DNA of 64,000 nt from Dicyema japonicum (Eukaryota > Dicyemida > Rhombozoa > Dicyemidae). Below are positions 46,270 to 58,092 of this stretch, one piece after another. Made by a program: the position numbers and the translations under genes. The stretch is from assembly GCA_011109175.1 (NCBI GenBank), contig RDEW01000001.1:322395-386394 (forward strand), read 5' to 3'. Under the pieces are notes generated by a model, which worked only from the letters and a program-made list of their open reading frames with translations, was not told the DNA's origin and made no database searches. Positions within the stretch are counted from its first letter, which is position 1. Each line of letters begins with the position of its first letter.

Positions 46270-48521
46270 ATGACAAGTTATAGCCAAATTATAGTGATTT
46301 TGATATATACAAAAATGAGTAAAGAAGTCACCGGATATAAAAAGAGCGATTACTCCGTCCCAACATGGCTAGTTCCAATAAAATCTAATGATCAGACCTT
46401 TTCTATCTTATTTCAGGGAATCGTAAATTTGACATATTTTGATTCAAATCAAAACGTATTAAATATTATAAACAAAGTTTCGTGAAGTTAATCTGAATGA
46501 TTCTACGATTCATTATGGGAAGAAAACTGACTCTCCACAATATTATATATATTTGTTATCAAGAGGAAACGGAATTGAATTAGATTTCGATGTTATAAAT
46601 GGAGAAGTTAATATAATAAAATTCGTGATAATTAACTATTGTAAAATGATAATTTAATCTAAGATATGGGGTTTAATGATATTAATAAGTATTCGAATAA
46701 AGCATTGAAGAATACTTACTTGGACTGTCCTAACTTGTTGATACAATCTGGCACAAAATATAAAGCGAAAATTTATCATATGCAATTTCAAATTTTTAAT
46801 GGAAAAAATGGCACAAGTTTTTATGGAAAAAGTTAAATTTATCATAAAAATAGAATCAACGTGTGATCCCACGATACCTAAAATGAAATAGTTAATCGAC
46901 CGAATGGTAAAATTATAATTCATTTTTAGAAAATGATGGTATAACTAAAACTACAAGTAAAATATAATTTTATTCCTTTAGTCCTAATGCTGACAGTTCT
47001 AAGGAAATAAGTATAGAAGTCACCGGATATAAAAAAAGCGATTGCCCAGTACCAACATGGCTAGTTCCAATAAAATCTAATGATCAGACCTTTTCTGTTT
47101 TATTTCAAGGAATCGTAAATTTGACATATTTTGATTCAAATCAAAACGTATTAAATATTATAAACAAAGTTTCATGAAGTTAATCTAAATGATTCTACGA
47201 TTCAATTTGGGAAGAATACTGACTCTCCACAATATTATATATATTTGTTATCAAGAGGAAACGGAATTGAATTAGATTTCGATGTTATAAATGGAGAAGT
47301 TAATATAATAAAATTCGTGATCATTAACTATAGTAAAATGATAATTTAATCTAAGATATTGGGTTTAATGATACTAATAAGTATTCGAATAAAGCATTAA
47401 AGAATAGTTACTTGGACTGTCCTAACTTGTTGATACAATCTGGCACGCATAAGGCGAAAATTTATCATATGAAATTTCAAATTTTTAATGGAAAAAATGG
47501 CACAAGTTTTTCTGGAAAAAGTTAAATTTATCATAAAAATTAGAATCAACGTGTGATCCCACGATACCTAAAAATGAAAAAGTTAATCGACTGAATGGTA
47601 AAATATAATTCATTTTTTAGAAAATGATCGTACAACTAAAACTACAAGTAAAATATAATTTTATTCCTTTAGATCCTAATGCTGACAGTTCTAAGGAAAT
47701 AAGTATAGAAGTCACCGGATATAAAAAAAGCGATTACCCCGTACCAACATGGCTAGTTCCAATAAAATCTAATGATCAGACCTTTTCTGTTTTATTTCAA
47801 GGAATAGTAAATTTGACATATTTTGATTCAAATCAAAACGTATTAAATATTATAAACAAAGTTTCGTGAAGTTAATCTGAATGATTCTACGATTCAATTT
47901 GGGAAGAATACTGACTCTCCACAATATTATATATATTTGTTATCAAGAGGAAACGGAATTGAATTAGATTTCGATGTTATTAATGGAGAAGTTAATATAA
48001 TAAAATTCGTGATCATTAACTATAGTAAAATTATAATTTAATCTAAGATATTGGGTTTAATGATACTAATAAGTATTCGAATAAAGCATTAAAGAATAGT
48101 TACTTGGACTGTCCTAACTTGTTGATACAATCTGGCACGCATAAGGCGAAAATTTATCATATGAAATTTCAAATTTTTAATGGAAAAAATGGCACAAGTT
48201 TTTATGGAAAAAGTTAAATTTATTATAAAAATTAGAATCAACGTGTGATCCCTCGATACCTAAAAATGAAAAAGTTAATCCACTGAATGGTAAAATATAA
48301 TTCATTTTATAGAAAATGATCGTACAACTAAAACTACAAGTCAAAGTAAAAAATAATTTTATTTTTTTGGTCCTAATGTTCATAGTTCTAATGGACAAAA
48401 TATTGGTATTTCTGAAGAACCAAATGTTGATAGTTTAAAGAGGCTAAAGGTTGATAGTTCTTTAAAACGTACAATTTTGGGTAAATTAATGATTTTCCTG
48501 CTGGGAATATTAGTTATTTAA
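46270..48521 (+). CDS. Repeat-domain secreted/membrane protein, three-unit member in repeat B
   Basis: Same start and three-unit design as the gene in repeat A. Unit 1 introns: 46456-46477 (22 nt), 46641-46663 (23), 46832-46853 (22, one base shorter than in other copies without disturbing the exon frame), 46907-46929 (23), 46957-46981 (25). Units 2 and 3 have equivalents throughout 47140-48300. Lesions: unit 1 lost one A near 46880 and reads AAA-TAG there, and one base is missing just after its intron 5 (tttag then tcctaat instead of gtcctaat). The unit 3 intron 5 acceptor is doubtful near 48370. Ends GKLMIFLLGILVI. Probably paralogous to a functional secreted or anchored repeat protein; whether this copy works is unclear. 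Confidence 0.55.
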
Positions 48522-49544
48522 TTATAATTTGGGATTCTGTTATTTTTTGGAGTTGTTTTCTGATTTGTTATTTATTATTTACACTACAGACTGGAAATCT
48601 CAATCCATCTAAACATTTAGATCGATTCTCTGTAAGAATTACCAAAAATGAGTGCATTCATTCATGAATCAATTCATTAATCATTGATGACCAATATTAA
48701 GGCAGGGAATATTTACCAGAGTTCTGGAATGCTCTTGACTTCTTTTTTCTAATGTTAGGTGTTATATACCATCCGGATCCAATGACAAGTAATTACTGAT
48801 GAGGCGTCACTCATAGATGGAACCTTCAGCCGAGATCTACAGCAGCGACATTCCATCAGAGACCATCAGTCATTTGACCCGCTCTTATGTCAATGTACGA
48901 TATAATTATGTCGCGTCTCACCTGCGCTACCAATCATATTTTACTCGTCAATAAATCTGATACCTTCATTCATCAATATTAATAAGTTTCTAATCAAAAA
49001 TCGTTTCGATAAAAAATAAATTTATTTTTTTATGTTTTTATTTTTACTTAATTTATGTTGATTATTTTGAATTATCTTAATCTGTTACAATCTGTTCAGC
49101 TTTAGCAATGGATTAAACCCATAATTTTTTAAAACTCGTACCTTAAATTATTCACAAAAAATAGCTCATTCCCAATTGAAAAATCATATTTGATTGATGA
49201 ACATTTTTTTTGTTCATCTGCTTAAAATATGTTGAATAAATTCAGTTCAAAATGATCTGCATATTAGTTTTCTAGAATACTTAATCAAAAATTACCTGAA
49301 GCATTTGAAATTTGTTCCAATATCCTGTAATGTTAGTGGAAAACATCATCCGAAGTCTCTTTTATGAAATATATAAACTTTTATACTCATGAATGACTGT
49401 GATTATCCCAGAAACTCCTCTTAGTTTATAAAGGGTGTTTCATTCGTAGAGGAATGAATAGAGCTTCGTTTAAAATTTGTTTCAGTTTTTAGTGGATTCA
49501 TCAGCCATTAAATTTGAAAGATAAAGTTTGATTAAACCTTTATA

Positions 49545-49823
49545 AAATAATAACGGCCTTTTCACGAGAGCCATAATATTTATAGCTCCGCATAGGCAGG
49601 ACACACAATTTATTTAAGACAACTCGCAGGACACACAACTCGCATAGGCAGGACACACATTTTATTTAAGTAAAGAACAGTTAATTTTAACTAATCGTAG
49701 AACCAAGGAATGACCTTCACTTCTTTTTTTCTTTTTTTTGAGTGTGGTCTTTTCTAGAAAAATGAGTTCCGCAGTGAGTATCCACTGATGACGGCGTCAC
49801 TCGTCAAATTCCTTCTGCATCGT
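49545..49823 (-). repeat. Dispersed TTA-tailed repeat in repeat B, with internal duplication
   Basis: Minus-strand copy ending at the cgatgcagaagg boundary. The segment gcataggcaggacacacattttattt (49634-49660) partly repeats 49589-49615, an insertion of about 40 bp not present in the C copy, probably by slippage. Confidence 0.6.
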
Positions 49824-50364
49824 AGATGCGTGGAACTTTCTACCAAGTGAAGTGCAGCGAGAATCGAAATTGTAACTATGATACTAGGTTTATCTAAATA
49901 AACTTTTACATGATCCTCTGAAAAAATAAAATATAATTTCATTACTTCTGATTGCGGATGATCTGATCTTTACAAATATGTCTGATTGATTTTTCACAGA
50001 ATGGGATAAGGTATTTAGTTTTAAACTCTTTTCCTTTTTCTGTTTTGATCTCACAAAAGCCGATTACAAAACAAGTTGTTTCGAATACTTTGCAAATATT
50101 TATTTCACTTAAGGTCTGCATGGATTGTTTATTAGGTTTTTTGGCAATCACGTGGTATTTAGAATCGGAAACACGTCAATCCAAGAATTCTAAAATCACT
50201 ACGAGAATAGAATAGTCAATTCTAAAAATCTAGGCTAAAATTGATCACATTACTCGTTACGTGACCACGTCGCTCAATATATTTTATGTCTTCACAGTTA
50301 TCGCTAATTTTGTATTTTTGTAATGTTGGAGAATCTTACAAATGAAATAGAAGGTATCACTAAC

Positions 50365-50610
50365 ATGGTTTTCAACAACAATGGTTATCAAACATATCGC
50401 TAAAAATCTTGATGTTCCACTAAAAACAGTCTATCGGATGATAGCGGAATTCAATAATATGGAAAAATTTATAAAAACCTGAAGAAAACGCAAAAAACAT
50501 ATACGACGAAAATTCTCTTTATAAGAGAAAGGTTGAATGAAGAATACGATATTTCATGTTCGAGACTTTCTAATGAAATATTTCAAAATGGAAAAAAATA
50601 AGGGATTTAA
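50365..50610 (+). pseudogene. IS630/Tc1-like transposase N-terminus in repeat B
   Basis: The frame reads MVIKHIAKNLDVPLKTVYRM then IAEFNNMEKF, a helix-turn-helix typical of this family. One frame over, PEENAKNIYDE and RERLNEEYDIS follow. No DDE core is present here; the small TIR element at 27.3-27.8 kb carries a C-terminus of the same general type. More intact in repeat C. Confidence 0.5.
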
Positions 50611-51179
50611 TGATGCGAGTCTCCAAACAATTGAAGTGTTGACTATGAATCGTTTAATATTAAAAAGATTAATGGAATCGGTAAATTAATTTATTTTTTT
50701 CTCAAATATGGTGTTAGGTTGTTTTTTGAAAATTTCTGGATAATCTGATAGATTCTCTCTTTAGTGTTGAAATTTCGGATTGATGTGATGAAGTGATGTA
50801 AAAGTGTTCTTAATTAGACTTGAACACCCGTATATGCCCGATACGAGTACAGACTATAAAAACCACATTAAACAGGTCATCAGGCACCTAATCACCTCAT
50901 AAAAATGATTGATTGACAGGTGACATGTAGCCTATTAAAGTAGTCAAAATGTTTTCCAAATTTCATTTTTTTTTGATGTACTTGAGATCAGCATCAAGTA
51001 TCCATGTAAATGTGATCCTTGGTTGATCCAGTCCAACAAAGTACTCCTCCATCGCTATATACGCTGGGGTATCCAATTCCGATCTCAATATATGTCCAGA
51101 AAGCCTTCATCTAAAATCAGTGATCGAAGAGTCAAAGGATCAGTGGAAGCAAACATTACATAAATTTTTTTTGTCTATT

Positions 51180-51760
51180 TTCTTAGGCTAATTCAGTCCA
51201 CCATTGTCCTGAGCAGCCTTCAATGAATCTATCCCATGTTACTCAGCCCTGGACATTGTCCACGTTGATGAATTATTTTTAACATTTTTTTCAGCGCAGC
51301 AGTAGCAGGGGTATTTCCGAGCGATATCCTCACTTTCTCTAGGACCCAAGTTTATTGGTCTTCTTCCATGGTTCATCCGATCTTTTTTCTGTTTATATGA
51401 TATCAACTGCTTCCGTTTTGTAAACATTCATTGTTAGGTGAATGAAAACTGATCTATCCCTCGATATGAAGTCGACGTCGTCATCATAAATGGATCCTCC
51501 TAATTCCCCTTCATAACATTTTCGAAGGTGACGTAGCGCCGTCTCCATGTATATGACAAACATCAAAAGGAAAGAGGGAGTCTCCTTGAGGAGAAACTTT
51601 TTTTCACTTTTGGAGTTACAAGAAGTGGTCTATAGAGAGAAAGAACATGACGCCAACACCCTTGGAGATCCTAATAGGAAAGAAAACAGAGGAGACCGAC
51701 AACAACAAACTTGTGTAGAATCAGCGGAGGAATACACTAAGCCAAGCTGAGGGCATGGAG
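51180..51760 (-). pseudogene. Reverse transcriptase fragment in repeat B
   Basis: The minus strand reads IYDDDVDFISRDRSVFI, then MNVYKTEAVDII, then EPWKKTNKLG. This matches the catalytic DD motif of a non-LTR RT (YADD.DFIS) and the thumb motif L.MNV.KTE that follows. Frames are broken. The homologous stretch in C is at 56990-57410 and a more diverged one is at 33.9-34.35 kb. Confidence 0.5.
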
Positions 51761-52173
51761 TAAATTTGTCAGCATCACTTAGTTTATTTATTTCGGTTTA
51801 ATGGTGGTCTTTGAACTGTTTCTCCCTTATTTTCAGTTTTCATTAATGCCTTTAAATTTATGTTTTTACTCATTAAAACTTTCAACCCTCTCACCAAAGC
51901 ATGTCGTTACAAGGCAGTATAACATAGGTAGACCAACGGTGATGAATCTAGCGATTTGCATTCCATGGATACTTCTCCAGAAATCGTACCCTACAACAGA
52001 TACAACTACTAACTGCATCTGATGATTGGTTTTATCGATTATTAGAAATTATCGTTCATTCTATGATCAGTGTATTTTAATACTTTAAACAACTGACTAA
52101 ATTTTCTATTTTGGAGGGACGAGGAACCAGTTGACCTATCAGTACTTGCGTGGAATTGGTAGGGCCGCGTACT

Positions 52174-52488
52174 TTACCCTTTCAATCCCTCGGCCTTCTC
52201 AGCGGCAGAACAGGCTCCAGAGGCATTCTGTAGTAAGTTGTCGATGGAGGTGACGTCAAGAGGTTTTCCGGCTTCAAAAGGAAAGGTTATCATCCAATCT
52301 GGTCGTTTTCTGTCACGCCTACAAAGACCGACTGGTTCGAGCATGGAGCGGTATCCGACGGCGTCCAAAGATAACCTAACGACTTTGTTCATGGTCATGT
52401 GATTGAAAAATCTGCTTGCACTCTTCAGGTAGAAGTGAATTCTGCTTGCACTCTTCAGTCTTAATGAGGTCCTCAGATTTAAGGTCAA
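52174..52488 (-). pseudogene. Non-LTR retrotransposon C-terminal fragment at start of repeat C
   Basis: An open minus-strand frame: MNKVVRLSLDAVGYRSMLEP, VGLCRRDRKRPDWMITFPFE, AGKPLDVTSIDNLLQNASGA. The conserved block is intact in frame here, so the ancestral insertion was probably less decayed than B's copy. No RT nearby. Confidence 0.6.
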
Positions 52489-53296
52489 TAATTCTATCGA
52501 GCCTATCTAAAACTAAATATTAACTTTTTTTCATTAATTACTTCAATAGAGAGGGAACTCTTATCTAATGTTGAGAATGAATTTTTGTATATTTCTTCAA
52601 TAAATAGATCAAAACATAGTTATCGAAATACGCTATCTAAATCATCCAGTCAAACGTGGATTATTTGTGGCCCTTTAGATCTTTGAGCAAATCTAACGGA
52701 GTTGATCGTCAGCTTGTAGTCCAAGGATTCCTGACGTCTAATGAGACAAACAAATGATCTTCCTAAATGTTTCGATACTTCCTTCTCTTAAGACCCTCGG
52801 TTTGAACAGAAGCATGACCTGGCCAAATAATTCTATGGAAGTTGAAAAAGAGAACTGATAAGTACTGCAGCAAAACCAAATTGTTGGGCACCTTCTTAGG
52901 GGACCACAAAGATAGTCAATAGAAAACACTTGCAAATGCAACTTTACAAAAGTGTAATGTAAAACATATATGTTAATGATTGAATAACTAATATTTTGGG
53001 AAAAAAATACCGGATTTGTTAAATCGGATTAGAATTTTAAATCGTCCAATGCTCTGTTTAAAATCACCCCAATTCGATAGGTAACACAATGTATATTATC
53101 AATGTAATATTTAGTATTACGATTATTTTGAATATTTTAATTTTCATATAAATTCATTAAAAAGTTTAAATATCATAATTATATGAGAAAAAATTAATTT
53201 TTATTAAATTTAAACAAAATTGTAAAAACCAAATTTTACTAATTGAAACATAAAATATAATAAATATAAAAGATTAAGTTATTATCAATAAAATTA

Positions 53297-54164
53297 ATGA
53301 CAATTTATAGCCAAATTATAGTGATTTTGATATATACAAAAATGAGTAAAGAAGTCACCGGATATAAAAAGAGCGATTACTCCGTCCCAACATGGCTAGT
53401 TCCAATAAAATCTACTGATCAGACCTTTTCTGTCTTATTTCAGGGAATCGTAAATTTGACATATTTTGATCCAAATCAAAATGTATTAAATATTATAAAC
53501 AAAGTTTCGTGAAGTTAATCTGAATGATTCTACGATTCATTATGGGAAGAAAATTGACTCTCCACAATATTATATATATTTGTTTTCAAGAGGAATCGGA
53601 ATTGAATTAGATTTCGATGTTATTAATGGAGAAGTAAATATAATAAAATTCGTGATCATTAACTATAGTAAAATGATAATTTAATCTAAGATGATGTGTT
53701 TCCTGATACTAATAAGTATTCGAATAAAGCATCGAAGAATACTTACTTGGACTGTCCTAACTTGTTGAATACAATCTGGCACAAAATATAAGGCGAAAAT
53801 TTATCATATGAAATTTCAAATTTTTAATGGAAAAAATGGCACTAGTTTTTATGGAAAAAGTTAAATTTATTATAAAAAGTAGAATCAACGTGTGATCCCA
53901 CGATACCTAAAAATGAAAAAGTTAATCCACTGAATGGTAAAATTATAATTCATTTTATAGAAAATGATCGTACAACTAAAACTACAAGTAAAATATAATT
54001 TTATTTCTTTAGGTCCTAATGTTCATAGTTCTAATGGACAAAATATTGGTATTTCTGAAAGACAAAATGTTGATTGTTTTAAGAGGCTAAAGGTTGATAG
54101 TTCTTTAAAACGTACAATTTCGGGTAAATTAATGATTTTCCTGCTGGGAATATTAGTTATTTAA
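53297..54164 (+). CDS. Repeat-domain secreted/membrane protein, single-unit member in repeat C
   Basis: ATG 53297 opens TIYSQIIVILIYTKMS, then EVTGYKKSDYSVPTWLVPIK. Candidate introns: 53483-53504 (22 nt), 53670-53692 (23), 53860-53882 (23), 53937-53960 (24), 53988-54012 (25), all GT...AG at the same places as in the other members. After intron 5 the tail runs SPNVHSSNGQNIGISERQNV, SSLKRTISGKLMIFLLGILV, stop 54162-54164. One lesion: an extra A near 53769 (ttgaatacaatc) shifts exon 3. Apart from that, every intron has intact ends, so C is the cleanest reference for the family's exon pattern. Confidence 0.6.
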
Positions 54165-55274
54165 TTATAATTTGGGATTCTGTTATTTTTTGGAGTTGTT
54201 ATTTGATTTGTTATTTATTATTTACACAACAGACTGGATATCTCAATCCATCTAAACATCTAGATCGATTCTCTTTAAGAATTACCGAAAAATGAGTGCG
54301 ATTCCTTCATGAATCAATTCACTAATCATTGATGACGAATATTAAGGCAGGAAAAGTTACCAGAGTTCTGGAATGCTCTTGACTTCTTTTTTCTAATGTT
54401 AGGTGTTATATACCATCCGGATCCAATGACAAGTAATCACTGATGAGGCGTCACTCATAGATGGAACCTTCAGCCGGGATCTACAGCAGCGACATTCGAT
54501 CAGGGGCCATCAGTCATTTGCCCCGCTCTTATGACAATGCACGATATTATTATGTCGCGTCTCGCCCGCGCTACCCATCACATGTTACTCGTCAATGAAT
54601 CTGATTCCTTTCATTCATCAATATTAATAATTTCTAATCAATAATCGTTTCGATAAAAAATAAATTTATTTTTTTAAGTTTTTATTTTTTACATAATTTA
54701 TGTTGATTATTTTAAATTATCTTAATCTGTTACAACAATACAATATTAAATCCTAGTCGATTGTTCGACAAAATTTGAGTAATTTCACTTGGTTCTTCAT
54801 ACTCTAACGAGATGGTTGCAAGAGATTCAAATCTGTTCAGCTTAAGCAATGGATTAGACCCATATTTTTTTAAAACTCGTACCTTAAATTATTCACAAAA
54901 AAATAAATAAAAATCATATTTGATTGATGAACATTCTTTTTTTGTTCATCCGTTTAAAATATGTTGAATAAATTCAGTTCAAAATGATCTGCATATTAAT
55001 TTTTTAGAATACTTAATTAAAAATTACCTAAAGCATTTGAAATATGTTCCAATATCCTGTGATGTTAGTGGAAAACATCATCCGAAGTCTCTTTTATGAA
55101 ATATATAAACTTTTATACTCATGAATGACTGTGTTTATCCCAGAAACTCCTCTTATTTTATAAAGCGTGTTTCATTCGTAGAGGAATGAATAGAGCTTCG
55201 TTTAAAATTTTTTTTCAGTTTTAGTGGATTCATCAGCCATTAAATTTGAAAGATAAAGTTTGATTAAACCTTTA

Positions 55275-55452
55275 TATAATAATAACGGCCTTTTCACGAG
55301 AGCCATAATATTTATAGCTCCGCATAGGAAGGACACACAATTATATAAGTAAAGAACAGTTAATTTTAACTAATCGTAGAACCAAGGAATGACCTTCACT
55401 TCTTTTTTTCTTGTGTGTGGTCTTTTCTAGACAATCCAGTTCCGCAGTGAGG
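55275..55452 (-). repeat. Dispersed TTA-tailed repeat in repeat C
   Basis: Minus-strand copy with gctctcgtgaaaaggccg next to aataataa and tgtccttcctatgcggagct. Ends at gttccgcagtgag, shorter than the B copy. Confidence 0.6.
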
Positions 55453-56124
55453 CGTAAAACCTTCCACCAAATGAACTGCAACGAGAATCAAAATTGTAAC
55501 TATGATACTAGGTTTATATAAATAAACTTTTGCATGATCCTCTGAAAAAATAAAATATTATTTCATTACTTCTGATTGAGGATGATCTGATCTTTACAAA
55601 TATGTCTGATTGATTTTTCACAGAATGGGTTAAGGTATTTAGTTTTAGTTTTAAACTCTGTTCCTTTTTCTGTTTTGATCTCACAAAAGCGATTTCAAAA
55701 CAAATTGTTTCGCATGCTTTACAAATATCTAATTCACTTGAAGTCTGCTTGGATTGTTTATTAGGTTTTTGGCAATCACGTGGATTTAGAATCGGAAACC
55801 TATAAGTTATCGATGTTTTTTACAAAGCCTATTATTAAATAGAGAGATAAACATTTTAGATAGCACGTGTCGAATATTTAAAAACAACGCTAAAAATATT
55901 CAAGACTCTGAGAAATGCGTCAGGTCAATCCAAGAATTCTTACATCACTGCGAGGATAGTCACATCATTCCGAGAAATTCTAAAATCGAGGCTAAATTGA
56001 TCACATTACTTGTCACGTGACGTCGCTCAATATATTATATATCTTACAGTTATCGCTAATTTGTTTATTTTTGTAATGTTGGAGAATCTTACAAATGAAA
56101 TAGAAGGTATCACTAACATGGTTT

Positions 56125-56365
56125 TCAACAACAATGGTTATCAAACATATCGCTAAAAATCTTGATGTTCCACTAAAAACAGTCTATCGGATCATAGCGG
56201 AATTCATTAATATGGAAAAATTTCTAAAAACCTGAAGAAAATGCAAAAAACATATACGACGAAATTTCTGACTTTATAAGAGAAAGGTTGAATGAAGAAT
56301 ACGATATTTCACGTTCGAGACCTTCTAATGAAATATTTCAAAATGGAAAAAAATAAGGGATTTAA
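56125..56365 (+). pseudogene. IS630/Tc1-like transposase N-terminus in repeat C
   Basis: MVIKHIAKNLDVPLKTVYRI then IAEFINMEKFLK forms the helix-turn-helix. One frame over, PEENAKNIYDEISDFIRERL, NEEYDISRSRPSNEIFQNG gives the second helix-turn-helix half seen in IS630-type proteins. One-base frame break between them; nothing of the DDE core follows. Confidence 0.55.
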
Positions 56366-56989
56366 TGATGCGAGTCTCCAAACAATTGGAAGTGTTGACT
56401 ATGAATCGTTTAATATTAAAAAGATTAATGGAATCGGTAAATTAATTTATTTTTTTCTCAAAAGTATAGCGTTGTTTTTTTGAAAATTTCTGGATTAATG
56501 TGATAGATTCTCTCTTGTTGAGTGTTGAAATTTTCGGATTGATGTGATGAAGTGATGTGAAAGTGTTCTCAATTAGACTTGAACACCCGTATATACCCGA
56601 TACGAGTACAGACTATAAAAACTTCATTAAACAGGTCATCAGGCACCTAATCACCTCATAACAATGATTGATTGACAGGTGACATGTAGCCTATTCAAGT
56701 CGTCCAAATGTTTCAAATTTCATTTTTCTTTTGATGTACTTGAGATCAGCATCAAATATCCATGTAAACGTGATCCTTGGTTGATCCAGTCCAACAAAGT
56801 ACTCCTCCATCGCTATATACTATGGGGTATCCAATTCCGATCTCAATATATGTCCAGAAAGCCTTCATCTAAAATCAGTGATCGGGAGAGTCAAGGGATC
56901 AGTAAAGCAAACATTACATAAATTTTTTTTGTCTATTTTCTTAGGCTAATTCAGTCCACCATTGTCCTGAGCTTCCTTCAATGAATCTA

Positions 56990-57410
56990 TCCCCTGTTAC
57001 TCAGCCCTGGACATTGTCCACGTTGGTGAATTATTTTTAACATTTTTTTCAGCGCAGCAGTAGCAGGGGTAATTCTCCGAGCGATATCATGGTTCATCCG
57101 ATTTTTTTTCCGTTTATATGATATCAACTGCTTTCGTTTTGTAAACATTCATTGTTAGGTGAATAAAACTGACCTATCCCTCGATATGAAGTAGACGTCG
57201 TCATCATAAATGGATCCTCATAATTTCCCTTCATAACATTTTCGAAGGTGACGTAGAGCCATTTCCATGTATATGACAAACATCACAGGAAAGAGGGAGT
57301 CACCTTGAGGAGAAACTTTTGGAGTTACAAGAAGTGGTCTATAGAGAGAAAGAGCATGACGTCAACACCCTTGGAGATCCTAATAGGAAAGAAAACCGAC
57401 AACAACAAAC
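56990..57410 (-). pseudogene. Reverse transcriptase fragment in repeat C
   Basis: C-copy of the 51.2-51.75 kb fragment, with the thumb motif around 57130-57150 (MNVYKTKAVDII) and further small deletions. Inactive. Confidence 0.45.
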
Positions 57411-58092
57411 TTGTATAGAATCACCGGAGGAACACTAAGCCAAGCTGAGGGCATGGAGTAAATTTGTCAGCATCACTTAGTTTATTTATTTCGGTTTAAT
57501 GGTGGTCTTTGAACTGTTTCCCCCTTTTTTCAGTTTTCACATTAATGCCTTTGAAAATTATGTTTTTACTCATTAAAACTTTTAACCCTCTCACCAAAGC
57601 ATGTCGTTACAAGGTAGTATAACATAGGTAGACTCAACAGGTGATGAATCTAGCGATTTGCATTCCATGGATACTTCTCCAGAAATCCTCCCCTTCAACA
57701 GATACAACTACTAACTGCATCTGATGATTGGTTTTATCGATTATTAGAAATTATCGTTTATTCTATGATCAGTGTATTTTAATACTTTAAACAACTGACT
57801 AAATGTTCTATTTTGGAGGGACGAGGAACCAGTTGACCTATCCGTACTTGCGTGGACTCGAAGGAGGATCATCGTGCCAAGTTGAAGTCGCTACCGGGAT
57901 CACGTGATTAGTTTATTTTGTCTTCCAAGGTCTTGGAAATTTTATTTATTTTTTGGAGGCTAAAGTAACGCTCATCCGGCATGCATACTCCGCAGGTATA
58001 TCAATAGGGCGGAAATAATATAACATTTTTTAGGACATTTTATAGACAAAATAAAACAAGAAATCGTTAAAACAAAACAAACAATAGTCATA

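Larger units (their letters stand above)
45178..52157 (+). repeat. Direct repeat B (segmental duplication, first tandem copy)
   Basis: This runs from tagggccgcgtactttaccc to gacgaggaaccagttgacct...cttgcgtgga, immediately followed by the same start sequence at 52158. Order inside: retrotransposon C-terminal fragment (minus), 5' flank, three-unit gene, 3' flank, dispersed repeat, IS630-like start, RT fragment (minus), 3' end. Longer than C because of the two extra domain units and other indels. Confidence 0.85.
52158..57858 (+). repeat. Direct repeat C (second tandem copy)
   Basis: Starts with the same gtagggccgcgtactttacc as B and ends cgaggaaccagttgacctat...cttgcgtgga at 57858. Its gene has one domain unit rather than three. 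It also has a 14-bp-scale duplication near 52425-52460 (tctgcttgcactcttcag twice) and an insertion at 54735-54835. Confidence 0.85.
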
